Assembly: GCF_008124835.1 (NCBI RefSeq)
Contig: NZ_VNHW01000005.1
Coordinates: 62,001-126,000 of the forward strand
Reading direction: 5' to 3'
DNA: 64,000 bases
Source: Blastococcus xanthinilyticus
GTDB lineage: Bacteria; Actinomycetota; Actinomycetes; Mycobacteriales; Geodermatophilaceae
In this document: piece after piece, positions 40,521 to 49,764 of the stretch
Layout: every line of letters starts with the position of its first letter
Numbering within the stretch: position 1 is the stretch's first letter
Notes under the pieces: model-generated
What the model was told of the DNA's origin: nothing
The model's database searches: none
Seen by the model: the letters and a program-made list of their open reading frames with translations, nothing else
Program-made: the position numbers and the translations under genes

Positions 40521-42821
40521 ATGACGGGCCCGCTGCAGATCGTCCTGGGGACGATCAGCGTCCTGTTCCTGATCGTGTCCAGCGTCATGGCCTACCGGGC
40601 CGTGCGCGCCATGGTGCGGATCATCCGCACCGGCCAGCCCGACGGCACCCGCTTCGGGCCGGTGAAGAGCCGGCTGAAGACGCTCGTGGTCGAGTCGGTC
40701 GGCCACACCCGGATGCTCAAGTGGTCGTCGATCGGCATCGCCCACTGGTTCGTCTTCGTCGGCTTCTACGGCCTGTTCCTGACGCTGGTCGAGGCGTTCG
40801 GGGAGGTCTGGAACCCCGCCTTCCACCTGCCGCTCATCGGCGAGTGGGCCATCTGGAGCCTCTTCGTCGACCTCATCGGCGCCGGCACGATCCTCGGGAT
40901 CATCTACCTGATCATCCGGCGCCAGCGCGACCACCCGCGCCGACAGGGCCGCAAGAGCCGCTTCGCCGGGTCCAACGAGGGCCGGGGCTACTTCGTCGAG
41001 GCCGTCGTCCTGATCGTCGGCATCAGCATCCTGAGCATCCGCGCCGCCAAGGTCGCCTCCGGTCTGGACGACGCCCCGACCTGGTCGCACCCGTTCGCGA
41101 GCCTGGCGTCGAACCTCTTCCCGGACAACCCCGACGTCGTCTCGATCGTCGCGTTCGTCAAGATCGTCGTCTCGCTGACCTGGCTGGTGGTCATCAGCCG
41201 GATCCTGAACATGGGCGTGGCCTGGCACCGGTTCAGCGCCTTCTTCAACATCTACTTCAAGCGCGAGGCCAGCGGCGCGCCCGCGCTCGGCCCGCTGCCC
41301 GCCATGACCTCCGGCGGGAAGCCGATCGACTTCGAGGACCCGGGCGAGGACGACGTCTTCGGCCGCGGCAAGATCGAGGACTTCACCTGGAAGGGGATGC
41401 TGGACTTCAGCACCTGCACCGAGTGCGGGCGGTGCCAGAGCCAGTGCCCGGCGTGGAACACGGGCAAGCCGCTCAGCCCCAAGATGGTGATCATGGACCT
41501 CCGCGACCACCTGTACGCGAAGGCCCCCTACCTCCTCGGCGAGAAGACGGCGTCCGAGACCGCGCCGGACTACGACGTGCTCAAGCCCTCCGACGAGCAG
41601 GTCTGGGCGTCGGGCTACGCCCGCATCGAGGGCACCAACGACGCGCAGGCGCACCGCCCGCTGGTCGGCACCCTCGAGGAGGGCGGGGTCATCGACCCCG
41701 ACGTGCTGTGGAGCTGCACGAACTGCGGCGCCTGCGTGGAGCAGTGCCCGGTGGACATCGAGCACATCGACCACATCGAGGACATGCGCCGCTACCAGGT
41801 GCTGATCGAGTCCAACTTCCCGTCCGAGGCCGGCGTCATGATGACCAACCTCGAGAAGCGCGGGAACCCGTGGGGAATGGGCGGCAACGTCCGCGAGGAC
41901 TGGATCAAGGAGCTCGACTTCGACGTCCGCGTCGCCGACGGCCCGCTGCCGCACGAGGTCGAGTACCTGTTCTGGGTCGGCTGCGCCGGCGCCGTCGACG
42001 ACCGCGCCAAGAAGGTCACCAAGGCCGTCGCGGAGCTGCTGCACACCGCGGGCGTCGAGTTCGCCGTCCTGGGCAACGGGGAGACCTGCTCGGGCGACCC
42101 GGCCCGCCGCATGGGCAACGAGTTCCTGTTCCAGCAGCTGGCCATGGAGAACGTCGAAACCCTCGACGGCGTCTTCGAGGGCCGGGTGCCCGGCACCCGC
42201 AAGATCGTGGCGACCTGCCCGCACTGCTTCAACTCGCTCGGCCGGGAGTACCCGCAGGTCGGCGGCGAGTACGAGGTCGTGCACCACACGCAGCTGCTCG
42301 GCCAGCTCGTGGAGGAGGGCCGGCTGACGCCGGTCACCCCGGTGGACCGCAAGGTCACCTACCACGACCCGTGCTTCCTGGGCCGGCACAACAAGGTCTA
42401 CACGCCCCCGCGGGAGATCCTCGACTCCGTCCAGGGCCTGTCCACCCAGGAGATGCACCGCTGCAAGGACCGCGGCTTCTGCTGCGGCGCCGGTGGTGCC
42501 CGCATGTGGATGGAGGAGAAGATCGGCAAGCGGATCAACATGGAGCGCACCGAGGAGGCGCTCGAGCTCGATCCCGACGTCATCTCCACCGCGTGCCCGT
42601 TCTGCATCACCATGCTGAGCGACGCGCTGACCAGCAAGAAGCAGAGCGGCGAGGCGGCCGAGCACGTGGAGGTGCTCGACGTCAGCCAGATCCTGCTGCG
42701 CTCGATGCAGCCGGTGGCGGTCTCCGCCCAGGGCGCGGACTCCGGCCCGGACGTCGGCACCAAGGCCGGCCCCGACCCGGTGGGCGAGGGCTCGGCGGCC
42801 ACCGAGCACGGCCCGCAGTAG
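40521..42821 (+). CDS. Membrane iron-sulfur oxidoreductase, FadF/EtfD-like
   Basis: A 766-residue protein. The N-terminal 250 residues hold about five to six membrane helices resembling the haem-binding NarI-type domain. Two ferredoxin clusters follow (CTECGRCQSQCP near 298-309 and CTNCGACVEQCP near 397-408), then two CCG domains (CPHCFNSLGREYP, DPCFLGRH and CCGAGGARMW, CPFCITML). This is the layout of mycobacterial EtfD (Rv0338c), which passes electrons from acyl-CoA dehydrogenases via ETF to the quinone pool. GGAGGGG lies before the ATG. Its promoter motif is shared with fadE5 in this window, which supports a role in beta-oxidation. Plain GlpC/HdrD-type function is the alternative. Confidence 0.88.
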   Translation: MTGPLQIVLGTISVLFLIVSSVMAYRAVRAMVRIIRTGQPDGTRFGPVKSRLKTLVVESVGHTRMLKWSSIGIAHWFVFVGFYGLFLTLVEAFGEVWNPAFHLPLIGEWAIWSLFVDLIGAGTILGIIYLIIRRQRDHPRRQGRKSRFAGSNEGRGYFVEAVVLIVGISILSIRAAKVASGLDDAPTWSHPFASLASNLFPDNPDVVSIVAFVKIVVSLTWLVVISRILNMGVAWHRFSAFFNIYFKREASGAPALGPLPAMTSGGKPIDFEDPGEDDVFGRGKIEDFTWKGMLDFSTCTECGRCQSQCPAWNTGKPLSPKMVIMDLRDHLYAKAPYLLGEKTASETAPDYDVLKPSDEQVWASGYARIEGTNDAQAHRPLVGTLEEGGVIDPDVLWSCTNCGACVEQCPVDIEHIDHIEDMRRYQVLIESNFPSEAGVMMTNLEKRGNPWGMGGNVREDWIKELDFDVRVADGPLPHEVEYLFWVGCAGAVDDRAKKVTKAVAELLHTAGVEFAVLGNGETCSGDPARRMGNEFLFQQLAMENVETLDGVFEGRVPGTRKIVATCPHCFNSLGREYPQVGGEYEVVHHTQLLGQLVEEGRLTPVTPVDRKVTYHDPCFLGRHNKVYTPPREILDSVQGLSTQEMHRCKDRGFCCGAGGARMWMEEKIGKRINMERTEEALELDPDVISTACPFCITMLSDALTSKKQSGEAAEHVEVLDVSQILLRSMQPVAVSAQGADSGPDVGTKAGPDPVGEGSAATEHGPQ

Positions 42822-42858
42822 GCGGACCTCCCCGGCCCCTCGGGCTCGAGCGAGCCCC

Positions 42859-42896
42859 GACGACGGCGCGCACCCCTCGGGCTGCGCGCCGTCGTC
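42859..42896 (+). terminator. Terminator after the EtfD-like gene
   Basis: A perfect 13-bp stem, GACGACGGCGCGC against GCGCGCCGTCGTC, with a 12-base loop, followed by GTTC. It starts 38 bases after the stop codon. Confidence 0.8.
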
Positions 42897-42958
42897 GTTC
42901 CCGGGGCCGCCGAGGTCGTTGCCCGGCGCACCCACCCGGGAACGGTGTGCGGCCGGTC

Positions 42959-44331
42959 ATGGTGGACGCTTTCCGGGTGACCCGCACCGCCCCCGACCGC
43001 AGCAGCACCGGCACCGACCGCCGTCGGGGCCTCGGGTTGATGGCCGTGGCCATCGTGCTCACGGCGCTCAACCTCCGGACGGCGGTCACCAGCGTCGGCC
43101 CCGTGCTGGAGGAGATCGAGCGGGGGCTCGGCATCTCCAGCAGCCTGGCCGGGGTCATCACGACGATGCCGGTGCTCTGCTTCGCACTGATCGGGTTCAC
43201 GGCCCGGCGCTGTCGGCCCGCTACCGCGACTCGCACGTGCTCGCGGGCGCCCTCATCGCGATGACCGCCGGACTCGCGCTGCGCAGCCTGGCCGAGGCCT
43301 TCCCGGTCTTCCTCGCCGGCACCGCTCTGGCCATGGCCGGTGGGGCGCTCGGCAACGTCATGCTGCCGGGCCTGGTGAAGCGCCACTTCCCGGACCGGGC
43401 CGGCGCGCTGATCGGCGCCTACAGCACGGCGATGGGCCTGGGCGCGACCCTGGCCGCGGTCTCGTCGCAGCCCATCGCGGGCGCGGTGGGCGGTTCGGCC
43501 GAGGGCTGGCGCTGGGCGCTCGTCGTCTGGGCCCTCCCGGCGCTGCTCGCGGCCGGCGTCTGGCTGGCGGTGCCGGCCGCCCCCGACGTCTCGCGGCACA
43601 GCCACACCGCCGTCCGGATGCGGGCGCTGGTGCACAGCCCGACGGCGATGGCGATCACCGCGTTCTTCGGCGTCCAGGCGCTCCAGGCCTACGTCGTCAT
43701 CGGCTGGTCGGCCCAGTACCTGCGCGACTCGGGGCTGAGCGCGGCGACCGCCGGGCTGCTCCTGGGGCTGAACTCCGTCGTCGGCCTGCCGCTGAGCGCG
43801 GTCATCCCCTCGCTCACCGTCCGGCCGCGCCTCCAGCGCCCACTGCTGGCGGGGTTCGTCGCCAGCTACGTGACCGGCTGGATGGGCCTGTGGACGGCAC
43901 CCACCGCCGCCCCCTGGCTGTGGATGGTCCTGATCGCCGTCGGCATGGGCACCTTCTCCATGGTGCTGACCCTCATCGGCCTGCGCGCCCGGACGCCGGA
44001 GACCGTCTCCGCGCTCTCCACCGTCAGCCAGAGCTGGGGTTACGTGATCGCCGGGACCGGCCCGCTCCTGGTGGGCGTGCTGCGCGGGGTGACCGGCAGC
44101 TACGACGGCATGTTCGTCATCGTGCTCACCGGCGTCGCCGTGCTGAGCGTCGCCGGATGGATCGCCACCCGGCAGGTGTTCGTCGACGACGAGGTGGAGC
44201 GGACCGTGCCCGGCTGGTCACCGGCGGGGCGCTGCACCGAGGTGCTGGAGAGCGCCGGCGTCGAGATCCCGGCCGCGGCCGGCGTCGACGACGCCCCGCC
44301 GGCTAGGGACGCCGCGTCTCCGCGCGGGTGA
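42959..44331 (+). pseudogene. MFS transporter, CynX/NimT type, interrupted by a -1 frameshift
   Basis: The 5' part (42959 to about 43203) encodes the start of a CynX/NimT-family carrier (VAIVLTALNLRTAVTSVGPVLE, ITTMPVLCFALIGFTA). The rest of the transporter continues in the +1-shifted frame from about 43205 (ALSARYRDSHVLAGAL onwards) to 44331, with all later helices intact. Restoring one C in GGCCC at 43201-43205 joins the halves as GFTA-P-ALSARY, giving about 457 residues. It is either a recent loss-of-function mutation or a base-calling error in a C run. The family exports or imports small organics such as cyanate or nitroimidazoles. Confidence 0.85.
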
Positions 44332-44887
44332 AGTTGCGGAACGACCGGGACGGCGTGGGGCCCCGCTGGTCCTGGTAGCGCGAGCCGTAGACGGCCGAGC
44401 CGTAGGGGTGCTCGGCCGCGCTGGTGAGCCGGAAGAGGCACAGCTGCCCGATCTTCATGCCCGGCCACAGGGTGATCGGCAGGTTCGCCACGTTGGACAG
44501 CTCGAGGGTGATGTGCCCGGAGAAGCCCGGGTCGACGAAGCCGGCCGTGGAGTGGGTGAGCAATCCGAGACGCCCTAGACTCGATTTCCCCTCGAGTCTG
44601 GCCGCCAGGTCGTCGGGGATGCTGACGACCTCCAGCGTGGAGCCCAGCACGAACTCCCCCGGGTGCAGCACGAACGGTTCCTCGCCGTCGGGTTCGACCA
44701 GCGTGGTGAGGTCGTCCTGCTGCTTCGCCGGGTCGATGTGGGTGTACCGGGCGTTGTTGAAGACGCGGAAGAACCGGTCCAGCCGGACGTCGATGCTGGA
44801 CGGCTGCACCAGCCCCGGGTCGTAGGGCTCGATGCCGAGGCGTCCCCCGGCGATCGCGGCCGTGATGTCGCGGTCGCTCAGCAGCAT
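44303..44887 (-). CDS. dcd: dCTP deaminase (dUMP-forming type likely)
   Basis: A 194-residue trimeric enzyme that deaminates dCTP and so supplies dUMP for dTTP synthesis. Family motifs are [42 protein letters not shown] (with the catalytic Glu of [14 protein letters not shown] loops) and the C-terminal [12 protein letters not shown] that closes on nucleotide. Actinobacterial members (Rv0321) often also hydrolyse the triphosphate; that bifunctionality is inferred. Its 3' end overlaps the transporter pseudogene by 29 bp, tail to tail. Confidence 0.95.
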   Translation of the reverse strand: MLLSDRDITAAIAGGRLGIEPYDPGLVQPSSIDVRLDRFFRVFNNARYTHIDPAKQQDDLTTLVEPDGEEPFVLHPGEFVLGSTLEVVSIPDDLAARLEGKSSLGRLGLLTHSTAGFVDPGFSGHITLELSNVANLPITLWPGMKIGQLCLFRLTSAAEHPYGSAVYGSRYQDQRGPTPSRSFRNFTRAETRRP

Positions 44888-45065
44888 GGCGCGAAGTCTA
44901 GGGAATGCCGGTGGCCATCCCTCCGGGTGAATCCGGGCCGGCGGCCCTCAACCGCGACGACGGGGCTGCCGAAGCGAGCCGGGAGAGCGCCTGCCGGCGA
45001 CCGGTCGCACCGGTTCCCGGCCCGTCCCGGATCGCCCGGGCGGCCGCGCCGGAGGGCAACTGCCG

Positions 45066-47753
45066 ATGAACAGCAAGCGGGTCCTGGGAGCCACCCTGGC
45101 CTCGGCCGTGGTCGCCGGCTATGCCGGCGCGGCCGTCTGGTCGGCCTGGGCGGCGCCGCCGCCGATCGAGGTGGCCAGCGGTTTCGGCGAGGGTGACGGC
45201 CTCACCCGCTACGTGCTCACCGCCGACTCCCGGTCCGCCGACCTCCTGACCGCCCTCGAGGCGGTGCCCGGCGTCGCCAGCGCGCAGTGGGTGGACGGCG
45301 ACCGCGCCCTGGTCGCCACCGACGGCGTCACGCCCGAGCGGCTGCGCGCGGTCGCGGGCGTCACCGACGTGACGGAGTCGACGTCGGTGCCCGTGTTCGG
45401 CACCGTCACCGACCCGCTGTTCCCGCAGTACGGCTGGAACCTCGAGAACACCGGCGGCAACGCCACCGGCCAGGCCGCCGTGGCCGACGCCGACGTCGAC
45501 GCCACCACCGGCTGGGACACCGGGACGGGGGTCGGCACCGTGGTCGCCGTCGTCGACTCGGGCTTCGACTCCGACCACCCCGAGCTCACCGGCTCGCTGT
45601 GGACCAACCCCGCGGAGCGCTGCGGCTCGTCCGACACCGACGGCAACGGCCTGCCCGGCGACTGCCACGGCTGGAACTTCTACGCCAACAACGCCGACAT
45701 CGACAACGGCAGCCTGGGCAGCCACGGCACCAGCGTCTCCGGCGTGGTGGGCGCGCGGGCGGGCAACGGGTTCGGCTCCGCCGGCGTCGCGCCCGGGGTC
45801 TCGATCATGCCCCTGGTCGCGGGCGGCGGGAGCACCGTCGACATCTACCTGTGCGCCCGGGCGATCCGGTACGCCGTCGACCACGGCGCCGACGTCATCA
45901 ACGCCTCCTGGGGTGGCGCGTTCGGCGGCCACGCGCTGGAGACGCTCCGCTCGGCCATCGCCTACGCCGAGGCGCACGGCGTCCTGGTGGTCGCCGCGGC
46001 CGGCAACGACGGCGGCAACCGCGACACCAGCATCGTCTACCCCGCCAGCCTGCCCGAGCCCAACGTCGTGACCGTCGGCAGCTCCACCGCCGCCGACACG
46101 GTCGCCGCGCACTCCGGCTACGGCGCGACGTCGGTGGACCTCTTCGCCCCCGGCCTCAAGGTGGCGGCGCCGTGGAACGACGGCGGCATGCGCCAGGTCG
46201 ACGGGACGTCGTTCGCCGCGCCGCACGTGGCCGCGGCGGTGGCGCTGTACCGCGCGGTCCTGCCGACGGCGTCCGCCGCAGAGCTGAAGCGGGCGCTGCT
46301 GGCCGACACCGACCGGGTCGCGGCCTTCGCCGGCCGGTCGGTCACCGGGGGCCGGCTCTCGCTGGCCCGCATCGGCGCGCACGCCGACGACACCGTGCGC
46401 TACGCGTTCACATCGATGACCGCGCGCGCCGGCACGGTCACCCCGACCGTCGGCATCAGCTCCCCTGCCGGCACCGGCCGGTACACGGTCGACGTCGGCC
46501 TGGGCATGGAGCACGAGGGCCAGATCTGGGCGCTGGCGGACAAGCCGGTGACCCTCGACGGCGTCACCGTCGCCACCGACGACGCCGGCGACGCCCGGTT
46601 CGACCTCGGTTCGCTCTCGGCCGCCGACGGCATCGCACTGTCCCCGGCCATGGACCTGGGCGCGGGACGCTACGTGCTCACCGTCCAGCTCTACCGCGAC
46701 GGCGAGGCCCTGGGGCGCATGCGCGCCGCGCCCCTGCTCGTCTCGCCGGCGGCCGGCTCCGGCGGCACCGGCCCGGGCACGTCCACGCCCGGCACCCAGC
46801 CGGGCACCCCCACTCCCGGGGGCACGACGCCGGGGACCCAGCCGGGCGGCACCACGCCGGGCACCGGTCCCGCCACCACGTCGCCCGGCGGCACCACCCC
46901 CGGCACCCAGCCGGGCGCGCCGCCCGCCCCCGGCGGCACCACCCCGGGCACTCAGCCGGGCACCACGCCCGGCACCACGCCTGGCGGCACGGCCCCGAAC
47001 CCGGGCACGCCGGGCACCCAGCCGGGCACTCCCACGCCTGGCGGCACGGCCCCGAGCACGCCAGGCACCCAGCCGGGCACCACGCCCGGCACCACGCCCG
47101 GCACCACGCCCGGCACCACGCCCGGCGGCACGGCGCCGAACCCGGGCACGCCCGGGACCACGCCGGTCGCCCCGGCCCCGGGTGGGACCCCGCCGGGCAC
47201 GGCACCCGCACCGGGAACCACGACGTACCCGGAGGTCGGGCCGTTCCGGATCACCTCGCTGAGCCCGAACGTGGTCGACACCGCGGGCGGCACGCTCGTC
47301 ACCATCACCGGCGTCGCGCTGCCCAGCGCACCGACGGTGCGGATCGGGACGTCGGCCACCGCCACGGTGGTCCGGAGCACCACGACGAGCCTGCTCGTCC
47401 GGGTCCCGGCGCGGACGGCGGGCACCTACGACGTCACCGTCTTCGCCCGCGACGGGCGGTCGACGGTGCTGCCGGGGGCGCTCACGTACGCCGACGGCGC
47501 CGGCACCGCCCCGGCACCGACCAGGCCGACCACCCCGGCACCGGGCACGCCCACGCCCGGCACGCCGGCACCCGGCACGCCGGCACCGGCCACGCCTCCG
47601 CCGGGCACCCCCGGCGGGACGGCGCCCGACCCCTCGGCGGGCGTGCGCACCGGCCCCTCCGGGGAGCGGCTGGTCCGGTCCGACCGGTTCGCCGGGCTCG
47701 GGTCGATCTGGTCGGTGAACTGCTCGGCCTCCTGCACCGGCGTCGCGGTCTGA
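45066..47753 (+). CDS. Secreted subtilisin-like serine protease with Pro/Thr/Gly stalk and IPT domain
   Basis: An 895-residue exported S8 protease. An N-terminal signal peptide (about 1-30) and an I9-like propeptide (to about 120) precede the catalytic domain with Asp164 (VVDSGFD), His220 (GSHGTS) and Ser382 (GTSFAAPH), and oxyanion Asn in AAAGNDG. A beta domain follows to about 565. Then comes a low-complexity stalk (about 570-720) of PGT(T/Q/P)PG units, an IPT/TIG immunoglobulin-like domain (FRITSLSPNVVDTAGG), a second shorter PGTP stalk and a C-terminal tail with two cysteines. No LPXTG anchor is seen. ATG start; strong terminator follows. Confidence 0.9.
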   Translation: MNSKRVLGATLASAVVAGYAGAAVWSAWAAPPPIEVASGFGEGDGLTRYVLTADSRSADLLTALEAVPGVASAQWVDGDRALVATDGVTPERLRAVAGVTDVTESTSVPVFGTVTDPLFPQYGWNLENTGGNATGQAAVADADVDATTGWDTGTGVGTVVAVVDSGFDSDHPELTGSLWTNPAERCGSSDTDGNGLPGDCHGWNFYANNADIDNGSLGSHGTSVSGVVGARAGNGFGSAGVAPGVSIMPLVAGGGSTVDIYLCARAIRYAVDHGADVINASWGGAFGGHALETLRSAIAYAEAHGVLVVAAAGNDGGNRDTSIVYPASLPEPNVVTVGSSTAADTVAAHSGYGATSVDLFAPGLKVAAPWNDGGMRQVDGTSFAAPHVAAAVALYRAVLPTASAAELKRALLADTDRVAAFAGRSVTGGRLSLARIGAHADDTVRYAFTSMTARAGTVTPTVGISSPAGTGRYTVDVGLGMEHEGQIWALADKPVTLDGVTVATDDAGDARFDLGSLSAADGIALSPAMDLGAGRYVLTVQLYRDGEALGRMRAAPLLVSPAAGSGGTGPGTSTPGTQPGTPTPGGTTPGTQPGGTTPGTGPATTSPGGTTPGTQPGAPPAPGGTTPGTQPGTTPGTTPGGTAPNPGTPGTQPGTPTPGGTAPSTPGTQPGTTPGTTPGTTPGTTPGGTAPNPGTPGTTPVAPAPGGTPPGTAPAPGTTTYPEVGPFRITSLSPNVVDTAGGTLVTITGVALPSAPTVRIGTSATATVVRSTTTSLLVRVPARTAGTYDVTVFARDGRSTVLPGALTYADGAGTAPAPTRPTTPAPGTPTPGTPAPGTPAPATPPPGTPGGTAPDPSAGVRTGPSGERLVRSDRFAGLGSIWSVNCSASCTGVAV
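46770..47218 (+). repeat. Low-complexity repeat tract coding the protease stalk
   Basis: Degenerate units coding PGTTPGT, PGTQPGT and PGGTAPNPGTPGT follow each other, including four near-identical 12-bp copies of GGCACCACGCCC at about 47078-47125. The tract is coding and in frame. Such DNA expands and contracts easily and is also prone to assembly error. Confidence 0.85.
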
Positions 47754-47790
47754 CGCCGTCCACCGCGCCCTCCCGGCGCACCCCCTGAAC

Positions 47791-47833
47791 CACCGCGCCC
47801 CGTCCGGCTTCCCCATACGGACGGGGCGCGGTG
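47791..47833 (+). terminator. Terminator after the protease gene
   Basis: A perfect 16-bp stem, CACCGCGCCCCGTCCG against CGGACGGGGCGCGGTG, with an 11-base loop. Confidence 0.85.
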
Positions 47834-47915
47834 TCGTCCGGAGCCGTCCTCCCGGCCGTCCGGTCGTCTGCCGATAAGGGGAACGACATCGGACGCATCC
47901 CCAGGAGAACCCCTC

Positions 47916-48494
47916 GTGCTGGACACCCGCCCGGCGCCACCGGCGCCCCGTGGCGCCCGCTCCGCCATCCGCCCCACCGGCCGGGAGCGGAGCTTCTCCG
48001 CCGACGAGCTGATCGTCTCCAAGACCGACCCGCGCGGCGTGATCACGTACGCGAACGACGTCTTCCTGCGGGTGAGCGGCTACCGGCAGGACGAGGTCCT
48101 GGGCCAGCCGCACAACATGATCCGCCACCCGGAGATGCCGCGGGCGGTGTTCAAGCTGCTGTGGGACACGCTGACGGCGGGGCAGGAGGTCTTCGCCTAC
48201 ATCAACAACCTGGCGGCCGACGGCGGGCACTACTGGGTCCTCGCGCACGTCACCCCCTCCTACGACGCCGGTTGCCGCACCGTCGGCTACCACTCCAACC
48301 GCCGCCGGCCGGCCCGGGGCGCCGTCCAGCGGGTGCTGCCGCTCTACCAGCGGCTGCTGGACGAGGAGCGCCGCCACCCCAACGCCCGCGCCGCCACCGA
48401 GGCGTCCTCCCGGCTGCTCGCCGACGTGCTCGACGAGCAGGGGCAGACGTACGAGGAGTTCATCTGGTCGGTCATCAACCGGGAGGAGAGCTGA
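47916..48494 (+). CDS. PAS-domain sensor protein (Aer-like)
   Basis: A 192-residue soluble protein with one PAS domain (about 28-130: [45 protein letters not shown]), the form seen in the redox sensor Aer, where it binds FAD. A helical tail follows ([15 protein letters not shown]). It lacks a signalling domain, and the next gene one base away encodes an MCP signalling domain. The two probably form a split Aer-type energy or redox receptor. GTG start after AGGAG. Confidence 0.85.
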   Translation: MLDTRPAPPAPRGARSAIRPTGRERSFSADELIVSKTDPRGVITYANDVFLRVSGYRQDEVLGQPHNMIRHPEMPRAVFKLLWDTLTAGQEVFAYINNLAADGGHYWVLAHVTPSYDAGCRTVGYHSNRRRPARGAVQRVLPLYQRLLDEERRHPNARAATEASSRLLADVLDEQGQTYEEFIWSVINREES

Positions 48495-48495
48495 C

Positions 48496-49449
48496 ATGGG
48501 CGTGCGCCCGACCCGCGGGGCCGACGCTGCCGAGCTGGCGGCCTACCGGGCGTTCGCGCGCCAGCTGACGGCGGCGTGCGACGCAGCGTCCCGGGGCGAC
48601 CTGGAGGCCCGCAGCCGGATCGCACCCGACGCCGAGGCGGTGCCCGAGCTCGTCGAGCTGCACCACGCGCTCAACCGGGTGCTCGACGTCTCCGACGCCT
48701 TCGTCCGCGAGTCGTCGGCCGCGCTGCACTCGGCGGCCGAGGGCCGGTTCCACCGCAGGCTGCTGACCACCGGGCTGCTCGGGTCGTTCCGGCGCAGCGC
48801 CACCGACATCAACGCCGCGCGCAGCGCCATGCAGGAGACCGCCGGGCGGGTCACCGAGGCGCAGAGCAGCCGGCTGCGGCTGGCCGACGACTTCGAGTCG
48901 GTCGTGCTCTCCATGTCCGAGCAGGTGGCGACGGCGGCGACGGAGCTCAGCGCCTCGGCGTCCGGGCTCACCGCGGCCGCGTCGGCCGCCAGCACCGAGG
49001 TGGGCACCGCCCGCGAGACGATCGGCTCGCTCACCCGCTCGTCGGCCGAGATCAAGGAGATCATCGCGCTGATCGACTCGGTGGCGGCCCAGACCCGGCT
49101 GCTGGCGCTGAACGCCACGATCGAGGCCGCCCGCGCCGGGGAGGCCGGCAAGGGCTTCGCCGTCGTCGCCTCGGAGGTCAAGGACCTCGCCGACCAGACC
49201 GGCCGGGCGACCGAGCGGGTCACCGCCCAGGTCGAGCAGATCCGGCAGGCGTCGGAGGACGTCGCCGAGGTGATGAGCAGCGTGGGCTCGACCGTCGGCG
49301 AGATGAACGGGCTGGTCGACGGGATCGCGGCCGCGGTCGACGGCTCCGCGTCGCTGAACACCGGCTCCGACGACGTGACCGGGCTGTCGCAGATGGCGGA
49401 GAAGCTGCGGTCGGAGGCCACCGGGTTCCTCGCGGTGATGCGCCGCTGA
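48496..49449 (+). CDS. Soluble methyl-accepting chemotaxis-type signalling protein
   Basis: A 317-residue cytoplasmic MCP without membrane helices. The N-terminal part has HAMP-like helices ([41 protein letters not shown]). The signalling tip carries [37 protein letters not shown], the conserved CheA/CheW-binding hairpin. It starts with ATG one base after the PAS gene stop. No che genes lie in the window, so the output is either a distant chemotaxis array or a non-motility pathway. Confidence 0.88.
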   Translation: MGVRPTRGADAAELAAYRAFARQLTAACDAASRGDLEARSRIAPDAEAVPELVELHHALNRVLDVSDAFVRESSAALHSAAEGRFHRRLLTTGLLGSFRRSATDINAARSAMQETAGRVTEAQSSRLRLADDFESVVLSMSEQVATAATELSASASGLTAAASAASTEVGTARETIGSLTRSSAEIKEIIALIDSVAAQTRLLALNATIEAARAGEAGKGFAVVASEVKDLADQTGRATERVTAQVEQIRQASEDVAEVMSSVGSTVGEMNGLVDGIAAAVDGSASLNTGSDDVTGLSQMAEKLRSEATGFLAVMRR

Positions 49450-49501
49450 CCGGAGGTGGCTGTCGCGGCGGCGGGACGACCAGGTAGTCTCGGCGCCGTT
49501 C

Positions 49502-49575
49502 GCGGGTGTAGTTCAATGGTAGAACATCAGCTTCCCAAGCTGACAGTGCGAGTTCGATTCTCGTCACCCGCTCCA
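49502..49575 (+). tRNA. tRNA-Gly (anticodon CCC)
   Basis: A complete 71-nt cloverleaf plus encoded CCA: acceptor GCGGGTG/CACCCGC, D-arm GTTC/GAAC, anticodon stem TCAGC/GCTGA with loop TTCCCAA (anticodon CCC at positions 34-36), and T-arm GCGAG-TTCGATT-CTCGT with one G-T pair. Discriminator T, CCA at 49573-49575. Confidence 0.97.
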
Positions 49576-49584
49576 CGACGTCCC

Positions 49585-49616
49585 CGAGGCCCCGGTCCCC
49601 CCCGACCGGGGCCTCG
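49585..49616 (+). terminator. Terminator after tRNA-Gly
   Basis: A perfect 13-bp stem, CGAGGCCCCGGTC against GACCGGGGCCTCG, with a 6-base all-C loop, ten bases after the tRNA end. Confidence 0.8.
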
Positions 49617-49764
49617 TCGCATCCCGGGCCGCCACCGCTCCTCGGCGGGTCCTTGGCCCCTGGGAAGGCCGCCACCGGCACCGCACCATGAGCGCAGCGC
49701 TTCCCCCGGGGCGGCGCCGCTCCTACGGTCGGGCCGTGCCCCCGCCCACCCGTCGGCGCACCCC

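Noticed and set aside
42959..44331. Programmed frameshift in the MFS gene
   Set aside because: There is no slippery heptamer with downstream pseudoknot, and MFS carriers are not known to use frameshifting; a mutation or sequencing error is simpler.
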